From an uncultured Eubacteriales bacterium (lineage in GTDB: Bacteria > Bacillota > Clostridia > Oscillospirales > Acutalibacteraceae): 20,700 nt of DNA. This document shows positions 5,919 through 12,478 of this stretch, one piece after another. The stretch is from positions 1 to 20,700 of the forward strand of contig CAKSHI010000020.1 of the NCBI GenBank assembly GCA_934457115.1, written 5' to 3'. The notes below the pieces were generated by a model, which saw only the letters and a list, made by a program, of their open reading frames with translations, searched no databases and had not been told where the DNA came from. Position numbers and translations under genes: made by a program. Positions within the stretch are counted from its first letter, which is position 1. Every line of letters begins with the position of its first letter.

Positions 5919-5949
5919 GGTGTAAATATTTTAGTAACGGAGTAGTATC

Positions 5950-7692
5950 ATGAAATTCAGCGAAAAATTAAGTGAGTATATCGACCAACTTTCCTGTATG
6001 TCTAAGGATATTTGCAATTTATCCGGAATCTCGGCGGCTTCTCTTAGCCGATACCGAAATGGAGAGCGTGTGCCGGAGTTGGGAGCAAAACATTTTAATG
6101 AACTGTGCAGTGCTATTGTCCAAATCGCTGAACAAAAAGGCTTTTCAAACATTACTTATGAATCGGTAAGAAAGTCGTTTACTGACTGCGAGGACTTCAG
6201 TACTGCCGACAAAGAACTGCTAAGGGAAAACTTTAATACACTTCTTGTGGCACTCAATATTAATTTGACACGCCTGTGTCAATATATTAACTATGATACC
6301 TCGTCAATCTTTAGAATCCGCAATGGCACAAGAAATCCGGGTAATCCTGAACAGTTTGCTTTAGCAGTTGCGTCTTTTGTCGTAGGGGAAATGCGAACAC
6401 CCTTTGAAATTAATGCGATTGCAGAACTTATCGGGTGTGAACCCGATAAAATACAGGATTTATCCATGCGGCATACAATGCTAAAAAATTGGTTGTTAAA
6501 GCGAGAAAAACATGAGGCTGTAAATGATAGAGTTGCCGAATTTTTAATTAAGCTTGATGAGTTCGACCTAAATGAATATATCAAGGTTATTCATTTTAAC
6601 GAACTGAAAGTACCGTCCTTGCCATTTCAAATTCCGTCCTCAAAAACTTACTTTGGCATCAAGGAAATGATGGAGAGTGAACTGGATTTCTTAAAAGCCA
6701 CGGTGCTTTCCAAGTCCATGGCTCCTGTGATTATGTATAGTGATATGCCAATGAAAGAAATGGCAAAGGACAATGAATTTCCAAAGAAGTGGATGTTTGG
6801 TATGGCAATGATGCTAAAAAAAGGACTTCACCTCAATCAAATACATAACATTGACCGCTCATTTGATGAGATGATGTTGGGGCTTGAGAGTTGGATTCCA
6901 ATGTATATGACCGGTCAAATATCACCGTACTATTTTAAAAATTTGCAAAACAATGTTTTTCTGCACTTTTTAAAAGTATCGGGTGCGGCTGCACTTTCTG
7001 GAGAGGCAATTGCCGGATATCACGGCGATGGCAAGTATTATTTAACAAAGTCGAAGCGAGAGGTGGAATATTATAGGAAGAGGGCAAATGATATGTTGGC
7101 GAATGCTCATCCGTTGATGGAAATCTATCGCAGCGAACGAGAGAACGAGCTAAACACTTTTTTGCTTGCCGATACTGCAAAACCGGGCAATCGACGCAGT
7201 ATATTGTCAACACTGCCGCTTTATACTATAAGTGATGAGCTTTTGGCAAGTATCCTTACACGGCATGGTGTTGATTTTGAGCAAAGAAAAGCGATTAAAA
7301 AATATGCCGCAGCACAAAGACAACGTGTTATGAATATTCTTGAATCCGAGACTGTTGAAGATGAGATATCAATGATCACTGAGGAAGAATTCAAAACCAC
7401 TCCACCGGTTCTTGAACTTTCGGGGATGTTTTGCGAAAACGATCTTCCTTATAGCGGAGAGGAATACAATGCGCATTTAGCCGAAACTAAAATCTTTGCA
7501 AAGCAAAATCAAAACTACATATTAAAACAAAATTCAGCTCATGCTTTCCGTAATTTGCAAATTTTCATCCATGAGGGGCAGTGGGTAATGGTATCTAAAG
7601 GGAAAGCTCCTGCGATTCATTTTGTTATCCGTCACCCAAAATTGCGTAATGCACTCGAAAACTTTATTCCGCCAGTGACGGAGAGCAAATAA
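5950..7692 (+). CDS. Element-borne 580-residue protein with two HTH-like N-terminal regions
   Basis: I do not recognise the family of the whole protein. Residues 1-65 resemble an XRE-type HTH (KFSEKLSEYIDQLSCMSKDI, then SGISAASLSRYRNGERVPEL). Residues 82-140 repeat the pattern (LLVALNINLTRLCQYINYD, then SSIFRIRNGTRNPGNPEQFA), so two tandem DNA-binding-like modules are likely. The remaining 430 residues look alpha-helical and soluble, with no membrane segment, ATPase or nuclease motif that I can see. ATG 5950 has only a modest ribosome site (ACGGAGTA, 5937-5944). The gene is diverged from the recombinase and fills most of the element, so it could be an element regulator controlling excision, or cargo acting on the host. 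A terminator follows at 7726-7760. Confidence 0.75.
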   Translation: MKFSEKLSEYIDQLSCMSKDICNLSGISAASLSRYRNGERVPELGAKHFNELCSAIVQIAEQKGFSNITYESVRKSFTDCEDFSTADKELLRENFNTLLVALNINLTRLCQYINYDTSSIFRIRNGTRNPGNPEQFALAVASFVVGEMRTPFEINAIAELIGCEPDKIQDLSMRHTMLKNWLLKREKHEAVNDRVAEFLIKLDEFDLNEYIKVIHFNELKVPSLPFQIPSSKTYFGIKEMMESELDFLKATVLSKSMAPVIMYSDMPMKEMAKDNEFPKKWMFGMAMMLKKGLHLNQIHNIDRSFDEMMLGLESWIPMYMTGQISPYYFKNLQNNVFLHFLKVSGAAALSGEAIAGYHGDGKYYLTKSKREVEYYRKRANDMLANAHPLMEIYRSERENELNTFLLADTAKPGNRRSILSTLPLYTISDELLASILTRHGVDFEQRKAIKKYAAAQRQRVMNILESETVEDEISMITEEEFKTTPPVLELSGMFCENDLPYSGEEYNAHLAETKIFAKQNQNYILKQNSAHAFRNLQIFIHEGQWVMVSKGKAPAIHFVIRHPKLRNALENFIPPVTESK

Positions 7693-7725
7693 AATGGACG
7701 AATATCATACAAAAAACGGTGGAAA

Positions 7726-7760
7726 AACAGTCGACAGTTGTATTACTGACGGCTGTTTTT
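7726..7760 (+). terminator. Intrinsic terminator after the 580-residue protein gene
   Basis: AACAGTCG (7726-7733) pairs with CGGCTGTT (7750-7757, one G-U), and an inner CAGT / ACTG extends the stem. Five T follow. It lies 34 bases after the stop codon and insulates the 66-residue gene from upstream transcription. Confidence 0.75.
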
Positions 7761-7916
7761 GTTGCGCCTTTAGACAGTTCTGTAAAGTGTAAACCAAATA
7801 ATCAACTGTCATGTGGGCATATGTTGAAAGTTATAAAAAAATTATTTAAAGCAGTATGACAAAATTTAAAAAAGTCTTGTAGCGTAAAGTATGAAATTCA
7901 TTTGTAACAATTGTGG

Positions 7917-7969
7917 TTGACAGGTATACTTTAATTTTAGTATAGTACAAGTTTTTATATTCATACATT
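7917..7969 (+). promoter_or_regulatory. Overlapping SigmaA-type and SigmaE-like promoter signals for the 66-residue gene
   Basis: A vegetative promoter reads TTGACA (7917-7922), 18 bases, TATAGT (7941-7946). A mother-cell promoter could read GTATAGT (7940-7946, 5/7), 15 bases, CATACATT (7962-7969), which fits the SigmaE -10 consensus CATACAMT fully. Both would start upstream of the ribosome site GGAGTG at 7986-7991. Sequence alone cannot say which is used; dual control is possible. Confidence 0.45.
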
Positions 7970-7998
7970 TAATAAAAACTGTATTGGAGTGTAATAAA

Positions 7999-8199
7999 AT
8001 GGCAAGTAAAAATGAAATAAAGGTATTACCTTCAAAAGTAATTTTACCTAACGGAGATATAGTGACATTGGATGAATTGAAAAAAGACGATAAAGAAAAG
8101 ATACAATCTTGTATATGCAAGAATATTAGCGATCAAATTTCAAATTATTACTCATCAAGGCAAAAGGAATGGGAGAACTTCATATCAATAATGACGTGA
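7999..8199 (+). CDS. 66-residue protein next to attR; candidate recombination directionality factor
   Basis: This small charged protein has the sequence pattern MASKNEIKVLPSKVILPNGD, then a Lys/Asp-rich stretch and a C-terminal helix with Tyr-Tyr and Trp. It has no membrane segment and no Cys pair arranged as a zinc site (Cys38 and Cys40 only). I do not recognise it. ATG 7999 follows GGAGTG by 7 bases; a TTG at 7984 would be too far upstream. It ends 28 bases before the attR core and has its own promoter region. In SP-beta the small protein SprB, also encoded near the att site, switches the serine recombinase to excision during sporulation. Position and size suggest the same role here. This is inference from location, not from homology. 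Confidence 0.6.
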   Translation: MASKNEIKVLPSKVILPNGDIVTLDELKKDDKEKIQSCICKNISDQISNYYSSRQKEWENFISIMT

Positions 8200-8208
8200 C
8201 TTGTTTTA

Positions 8209-8322
8209 TTATATCTTTTTGGAATGTGGACCGCCATATTGAGTAATTATTATTTTTGCAAGTTTTGGATTGGTGTTTTTTATATTTATAGGATATTGCA
8301 ATTTTTTCTCATAAACCCACAT
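8209..8322 (-). pseudogene. cotJC: 5' end of cotJC (first 31 codons) fused to element sequence
   Basis: ATG 8322 follows GGAGG inside the end of cotJB by 8 bases. The frame encodes MWVYEKKLQYPINIKNTN, then PKLAKIIITQYGGP, the canonical N-terminus of the spore-coat manganese catalase CotJC. After the GGACC core at 8228-8232 the frame reads five element codons (HSKKI) and stops at 8209-8211. It is the third gene of cotJABC, overlapping nothing and 3 bases from the cotJB stop. CotJC is a mother-cell-expressed coat protein with a di-manganese catalase fold. In this arrangement the product would be a useless 37-residue peptide unless the element is excised. Confidence 0.9.
8228..8232. other. cotJC: Attachment-site core, right junction (attR)
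   Basis: GGACC identical to 4128-4132. Right of it is the cotJC 5' segment; left of it is element sequence. Recombination of the two cores restores codon 32 as CCT (Pro) and continues with GAC GGT in frame. Confidence 0.8.
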
Positions 8323-8325
8323 ACT

Positions 8326-8574
8326 CTATTCCTCCTCATTATTCCATGGCCATGGATTGGTGATCCATTCCCATTGATTAACAACTGCACTTTGGCTTAT
8401 AGGTCCAAAAAACTCTTCATACTTTTTAGTAAGCTCTCTGCTTTTTGCCTTATATTCTTCTATTTTGTTTCTGGCTTGTACGCTGTTTGGGTGCGTATCT
8501 AAAAATAAATTTAATTCAACAATAGCAAAATCATATTTAGCAATTTCTTTTAATAGAGTTTGTCGCTCGCTCAT
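8326..8574 (-). CDS. cotJB: Spore coat protein CotJB
   Basis: This is an 82-residue protein with the CotJB hallmarks: an N-terminal helix, YDFAIVELNLFLDTHPNSVQA, a following helix KIEEYKAKSRELTKKYEEFFGP, and the Trp-rich end WEWITNPWPWNNEEE. CotJB belongs to the inner spore coat group encoded by cotJABC and is thought to work together with CotJA in placing CotJC. ATG 8574 overlaps the cotJA stop in an ATGA arrangement, with GGAGG 9 bases upstream inside cotJA, so translation is coupled. It is intact. In Bacillus subtilis the operon is transcribed by SigmaE in the mother cell. Confidence 0.92.
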   Translation of the reverse strand: MSERQTLLKEIAKYDFAIVELNLFLDTHPNSVQARNKIEEYKAKSRELTKKYEEFFGPISQSAVVNQWEWITNPWPWNNEEE

Positions 8575-8768
8575 TTTTTATCGCCTCCGCAACTGCCTTT
8601 AAACGGCTTATTAAGGTCCACGAACATTGTACCGTTTTCCATGCCTTCTTTAGGAGCGTACATTTCTCCAAAATTCTGGTATGGTACATATGCCATTGCC
8701 ACTTGCGGGTCTTCCGGGAGCGGCGATATTCCATATTCTATCAACTTGTTTTCATACATGTTGTCCAT
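8571..8768 (-). CDS. cotJA: Spore coat associated protein CotJA
   Basis: This 65-residue protein carries the CotJA core VAMAYVPYQNFGEMYAPKEG followed by NGTMFVDLNKPFKG. It ends with a Cys-Gly-Gly-Asp-Lys-Lys tail. It is the first gene of cotJABC and probably needed for assembly of CotJC into the coat. ATG 8768 is preceded by AAAGGAGT (8779-8786, minus strand) at a good distance. Upstream a CATATTAT at 8804-8811 could be a SigmaE -10 box, but I see no convincing -35 partner. The gene is divergent from the pyridoxamine-kinase gene. It marks the host as a sporulating Firmicute. Confidence 0.92.
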   Translation of the reverse strand: MDNMYENKLIEYGISPLPEDPQVAMAYVPYQNFGEMYAPKEGMENGTMFVDLNKPFKGSCGGDKK

Positions 8769-8943
8769 TATAATTTATACTCCTTTCATATAGGGATTAA
8801 TATATAATATGGACATTTGGTGACTATGGTTACTTTGTACGCAGTTCTACAAATATGTTTTTTATTTGCAGGAGTATTAAAGTACAATTAAAATGGGTGT
8901 AAAGCGGTATATTAAGAACATAATTTTTTATTTAAATAAATTA

Positions 8944-8952
8944 TGGTATAAT
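8944..8952 (+). promoter_or_regulatory. Extended -10 promoter of the pyridoxamine kinase gene
   Basis: TGGTATAAT with a perfect TATAAT at 8947-8952; the -35 region is only a T run. Transcription would begin about 30 bases before the ATG at 8988. Confidence 0.5.
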
Positions 8953-8987
8953 AAAAATTAGCTTTAATATAAAAGGATGATTTAATT

Positions 8988-9836
8988 ATGAAACAAAAAA
9001 GAGTTGCAGCTATTCACGACATTTCAGGATTTGGAAAGTGTTCACTTACAGTTGCTCTTCCAATATTGTCCGCTGCAGGCATAGAAACTTCAGTAATTCC
9101 AACGGCGGTATTGTCTACACATACCGGCGGGATAACAGGATTTACTTATAGAGATTTGACTGATGATATGGAGGATTTCGCAAAGCATTGGAAATCACTC
9201 AATATAAATTTTGATTCAATTTATACGGGCTTTTTGGGGTCATTTGACCAAATAGATATAGTGTCTAATATTTTCGATCTTATAAGCAATAAGGATACAT
9301 TAATAATGGTTGACCCATGTATGGCGGATAACGGCGAGCTTTACAAGACCTATACCAAAGATATGGTAGGCGGAATGAAAAAACTTTGTTCCAAAGCTCA
9401 TATAATAGTGCCTAATATAACAGAAGCTGTTATGATGCTTGGAAAGGACTATGTGGAGGGGCCATATACAAAGGATTATATTGAAAATCTATTAAGGGAG
9501 TTAGCAGAGTTAGGTCCTAAGAAAGTAGTTTTGACGGGTGTATACTTTGACGATAATAAGTTGGGTGCTGCAAGTTATGACAAGGATACCAACGAGATAG
9601 CATATGCGCTTAACGATAGAATAGAAGGTCTATATCACGGTACGGGGGATGTCTTTGCAAGTGCGTTGCTTTCGGCAATATTAAATGACTTTAATATTAA
9701 TGAGGCTGTTAAGATTGCAGTTGACTTTACGTGCAGTGCTATTAAAAAGACCAGCATCGCAGGGACTGACAAACGTTTTGGCGTAAATTTCGAGCAAGGT
9801 ATACCCGAATTCTTAAAAGACCTAAAACTTGTTTAA
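8988..9836 (+). CDS. Pyridoxamine/pyridoxal kinase (PdxK/PdxY-like, ribokinase fold)
   Basis: The 282-residue enzyme is predicted to phosphorylate pyridoxal, pyridoxamine or pyridoxine with ATP to supply PLP. It begins KRVAAIHDISGFGKCSLTVA, with STHTGG at 43-48 (substrate loop), IYTGFLGS at 78-85, MVDPCMADNG at 107-116, and the anion-hole/catalytic motif YHGTGDVFASAL with the catalytic base Asp221. The length fits the family. ATG 8988 follows AAAGGATGA. It is a single gene with its own promoter, diverging from cotJA. A hydroxymethylpyrimidine-type kinase is the main alternative, but the overall pattern fits pyridoxamine kinase of Clostridia best. Confidence 0.88.
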   Translation: MKQKRVAAIHDISGFGKCSLTVALPILSAAGIETSVIPTAVLSTHTGGITGFTYRDLTDDMEDFAKHWKSLNINFDSIYTGFLGSFDQIDIVSNIFDLISNKDTLIMVDPCMADNGELYKTYTKDMVGGMKKLCSKAHIIVPNITEAVMMLGKDYVEGPYTKDYIENLLRELAELGPKKVVLTGVYFDDNKLGAASYDKDTNEIAYALNDRIEGLYHGTGDVFASALLSAILNDFNINEAVKIAVDFTCSAIKKTSIAGTDKRFGVNFEQGIPEFLKDLKLV

Positions 9837-9861
9837 ATATATAATGAGTATTCTAAAACAC

Positions 9862-9890
9862 TTTTCAAAAGGGACGGTTTGTGGTATACT
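9862..9890 (+). promoter_or_regulatory. SigmaA-type promoter of the degV gene
   Basis: TTTTCA (9862-9867), 17 bases, TATACT (9885-9890), with TG one base before the -10 box. It lies about 40 bases before the DegV start codon. Confidence 0.6.
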
Positions 9891-9929
9891 TTAGACAATA
9901 TATTTGAACTTATTTAAGGGGGAAATTTT

Positions 9930-10811
9930 ATGGATAACATGGATAACTATGTAATAATTTCAGACTCTTCGACAGACCTAACTACTGAACTTGTAAAGGA
10001 AACAGGTGTAGAGATAATACCTCTTACTTTCTTAATAGATGGTAAATCATACTTTAACTATACTGATGAAAGGGAAATATCTATAAAGGATTTTTATAAT
10101 CTTTTGAGGGATGGAAAGGTCGTAACTACCGGTCAAGTTAACGTCAATACTTTCTTGGATGTATTTGAAAGGCATTTGCAAGAGGGCAAGGATATTTTAT
10201 ATATTGCCTTTTCTTCAGGACTAAGCGGCACTTGTAATTCGGCTAAGATTGCGGCTAAGGAACTTTCTCGTAAATATCATAAGAGAAAGATTATTGTTAT
10301 TGATTCTCTTTGTGCATCGATGGGTGAAGGACTTTTAGTGTATCTTGCTGCTCTTAAAAAGAAGGAAGGCCAAAGTATAGAAGAAGTTTCTAAGTGGGTA
10401 CAATCGAATAAGTTTAATCTTTGCCATTGGTTTACTGTGGACGATTTATTCTTCCTAAAAAGAGGGGGAAGGGTTTCTGCAGCCGCAGCCGTAATGGGGA
10501 CAGCTCTTGGTATAAAACCTGTCTTACACGTTGACGATGAAGGTCACCTTATCCCTGTAAGCAAGGTTAGGGGAAGAAAGAAGTCATTAGATGCGCTTGT
10601 CGAGCAAATGGAAAAGAGAGCTATAGACCCGCAAAATCAAATAATATTTATAAGCCATGGTGACTGCGAACAGGATGCCGAATATCTTGCAAAGGAAATT
10701 AAAAATAAATTTAAAGTAAAAGATATTAAGATAAATAATGTAGGTCCTGTTATAGGGGCTCATTCCGGGCCGGGAACAATGGCATTGTTCTTTTTAGGAA
10801 CACAAAGATAA
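9930..10811 (+). CDS. DegV family fatty-acid-binding protein
   Basis: This 293-residue cytoplasmic lipid carrier is likely to bind a long-chain fatty acid for transfer to FakA for phosphorylation. It shows the DegV signature: VIISDSSTDLTTE at 8-20, VVTTGQVNV at 64-72, AFSSGLSGTCNSA at 93-105, DSLCASMGEG, LKRGGRVSAAAAVMGTALGIKP, and HGDCEQDAEYLA, ending VGPVIGAHSGPGTM. All conserved loop residues of the head-group pocket are visible. ATG 9930 has AAGGGGG 8 bases upstream; a second ATG at 9939 is less well placed. No fakA lies nearby. The specific lipid cannot be inferred. Confidence 0.92.
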   Translation: MDNMDNYVIISDSSTDLTTELVKETGVEIIPLTFLIDGKSYFNYTDEREISIKDFYNLLRDGKVVTTGQVNVNTFLDVFERHLQEGKDILYIAFSSGLSGTCNSAKIAAKELSRKYHKRKIIVIDSLCASMGEGLLVYLAALKKKEGQSIEEVSKWVQSNKFNLCHWFTVDDLFFLKRGGRVSAAAAVMGTALGIKPVLHVDDEGHLIPVSKVRGRKKSLDALVEQMEKRAIDPQNQIIFISHGDCEQDAEYLAKEIKNKFKVKDIKINNVGPVIGAHSGPGTMALFFLGTQR

Positions 10812-10843
10812 TTAATTTAAATTTGAATAATCAAAGTACAAAT

Positions 10844-10869
10844 ATCCCCCGCCTTTTAAGGAGGGGGAT
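10844..10869. terminator. GC-rich hairpin after the degV gene
   Basis: ATCCCCC (10844-10850) pairs with GGGGGAT (10863-10869), with an inner CCTT / AAGG. No strong T run follows on the plus strand, but the position 32 bases after the DegV stop, between convergent genes, supports a terminator role. Confidence 0.55.
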
Positions 10870-10897
10870 TCAATTTGTTATATTGTATATAATAAAT

Positions 10898-10924
10898 GCC
10901 GAGAGGAGATGAAGTCCTCTCGGC
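10898..10924. terminator. 10-bp hairpin between convergent genes
   Basis: GCCGAGAGGA pairs perfectly with TCCTCTCGGC around a 7-base loop. Read leftward it is followed by ATTTATT, so it probably terminates the FAD-dependent dehydrogenase gene, and it may act in both directions. Confidence 0.55.
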
Positions 10925-10985
10925 TATCTATATAAAGCGGTATATAGCTGACAGCCGCCGCATTAATATACTATGAAATAATATA

Positions 10986-12407
10986 TTATTTGTGATTCTG
11001 TTTTTCCTTTTGATTGATGTCTCTTGCGACAACTATACCCGTAACGGATGCCTGCATAAGGCCTCTTGTGAGCCCTGCTCCGTCACCGATAGTATAGAGA
11101 TTTTTAATTTCTGTCTCGAAATTATTTTTAACCTCAAGTTTAGATGAGTAAAATTTAACTTCAACTCCATACAAAAGTGTATTTTTGGAATAAAGGCCCG
11201 GAGCTAATTTATCAAATGCCTTTAGCGACTCCACAATACTTGTCAAATGTCTATGAGGGAGTACAAATGATAAGTCTCCCGGGACAGCTGTAGTTAAGGT
11301 TGGAACTGTGGTTGACTTTTTAAGTCTTGACATATCAGTCCTTCGTCCTTTTAGAAGGTCGCCTAGTCGTTGGACCATTATTCCTCCGCCTGTGAGCATA
11401 TTTGAAAGTTTAGCTACGTATCTACCATATTCTATAGGCTGGTCGAATGGTTTGGTGAACCTTGTAGAAACGAGCATTGCAAAGTTTGTGTTTTCAGTGT
11501 GTTTATTTTCATCCTCATAGCTATGCCCGTTTACAACTGCGATGCCATGGTCGTAATGCTCTTCGCTTACTATACCACACGGGTTCATACAAAAAGTGCG
11601 GACCTTATTTTCAAATGTATCTGAAAAGTAAACAAGCTTAGCCTCATAAAGGTTTTTGGTCAAGTGATTCATAACAGCATTGGGAACTTCTACTCTAACC
11701 CCAATATCTACTGCGTTATTTTTTATTTGAATATTATTTTTATTGGCTACTTCATGAAGCCAATTAGCTCCTCCCCGTCCGGGAGCTGCCACTATGTACG
11801 GGGCCATAGCTGTAGATTCCTCACCGTTTTTATTGACCATGACAACTCCAACGGCCTTGTTGTTTTCTACAATTATGGATTTAGCAGTGGTATATTCCAA
11901 AAAGGTGAAATTTTCTTGATTTGAGAGGAATGTGTACATTTCTTTTAGGATATCATATGCGTGTTCTGTCCCCATATGGCGAACAGGGCAGGGGATAAGC
12001 TTTATATTATATTTATGCGCTTCATATGATAATTGGTTTGAGAATGAATTTTCCTCACCATAGACTTTTTTAGGGGCTCCAAATTTTATGTATATTTCAT
12101 CTGCATATTTAATAAGATTCTTAGCTTCTTTTACACTTATGTAATCGGTAATATTGCCGCCGACCTCATGAGATAAAGAGAGCTTACCGTCTGAAAAAGC
12201 GCCGGCTCCCGCCCAACCGTTCATAATGTTGCAGGGCTTACAATTGACGCAGTAACCAAGTGTTCTGGATGGGCAGTTTCTTTTTTCGATAGAACTTCCC
12301 GAATCAATAATCAAAATTTTAGTTTTGGGTGAAAGACTAACAGTTTCAAGGGCCGTAAAAATCCCCGCAGGGCCGGCACCTATTATAATAATGTCATAAT
12401 TATTCAT
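10986..12407 (-). CDS. FAD-dependent dehydrogenase (COG2509-type NAD(P)/FAD oxidoreductase)
   Basis: The 473-residue protein begins with a Rossmann FAD-binding motif YDIIIIGAGPAG (GxGxxG at 9-14) and ends with the second FAD motif LYTIGDGAGLTRGLMQASVTG. Between them it has the family's Cys-rich stretch TLGYCVNCKPCNIMNGWAGAGAFSDGKLSLS, followed by VAAPGRGGANWLHE and a Thr/Leu-rich PTLTTAVPGDL segment. This order fits the COG2509 'uncharacterised FAD-dependent dehydrogenase' group; the substrate is unknown. ATG 12407 is taken because TTGGAG precedes it by 9 bases; a TTG at 12422 overlaps that site. It is the last gene of the minus-strand run, 71 bases after glyQS. Confidence 0.85.
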   Translation of the reverse strand: MNNYDIIIIGAGPAGIFTALETVSLSPKTKILIIDSGSSIEKRNCPSRTLGYCVNCKPCNIMNGWAGAGAFSDGKLSLSHEVGGNITDYISVKEAKNLIKYADEIYIKFGAPKKVYGEENSFSNQLSYEAHKYNIKLIPCPVRHMGTEHAYDILKEMYTFLSNQENFTFLEYTTAKSIIVENNKAVGVVMVNKNGEESTAMAPYIVAAPGRGGANWLHEVANKNNIQIKNNAVDIGVRVEVPNAVMNHLTKNLYEAKLVYFSDTFENKVRTFCMNPCGIVSEEHYDHGIAVVNGHSYEDENKHTENTNFAMLVSTRFTKPFDQPIEYGRYVAKLSNMLTGGGIMVQRLGDLLKGRRTDMSRLKKSTTVPTLTTAVPGDLSFVLPHRHLTSIVESLKAFDKLAPGLYSKNTLLYGVEVKFYSSKLEVKNNFETEIKNLYTIGDGAGLTRGLMQASVTGIVVARDINQKEKQNHK

Positions 12408-12478
12408 GGTACAAAACTCCAATACAATTATTTTTTTGCAAAGCCGGATTCTTATATTAAAATGTGGTTATAAATATA

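Larger units (their letters stand above)
4128..8232. mobile_element. Skin-like intervening element of 4.1 kb interrupting cotJC
   Basis: The element lies between direct repeats GGACC at 4128 and 8228, 4,100 bp per repeat unit. It contains a large serine recombinase (minus), a 580-residue protein with HTH-like regions (plus) and a 66-residue protein (plus). Deleting one repeat unit joins codons 1-31 of cotJC (right) to codon 32 onward (left) without loss or gain of a base, giving IIITQYGGPDGELGASL. There are no structural phage genes, so it is either a minimal integrative element or a reduced prophage retained as a sporulation-gene intervening sequence. The recombinase and the 66-residue gene lie 42 and 28 bases from the two att sites. 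Confidence 0.88.

Noticed and set aside
5706..7796. GTAAACCAAA occurring near 5707 and again near 7787, as a possible repeat pair or alternative att site
   Set aside because: It is only ten matching bases with unrelated flanks, and the true junctions are fixed by the cotJC sequence at 4128 and 8228.
7866..8120. Minus-strand open frame of 84 codons
   Set aside because: It overlaps the promoter region and the 66-residue gene, which has a good ribosome site; the translated sequence looks antisense-derived.
8804..8811. CATATTAT as a SigmaE -10 box for cotJABC
   Set aside because: It is plausible by biology, but no -35 partner at acceptable spacing was found, so it is not listed as a promoter.
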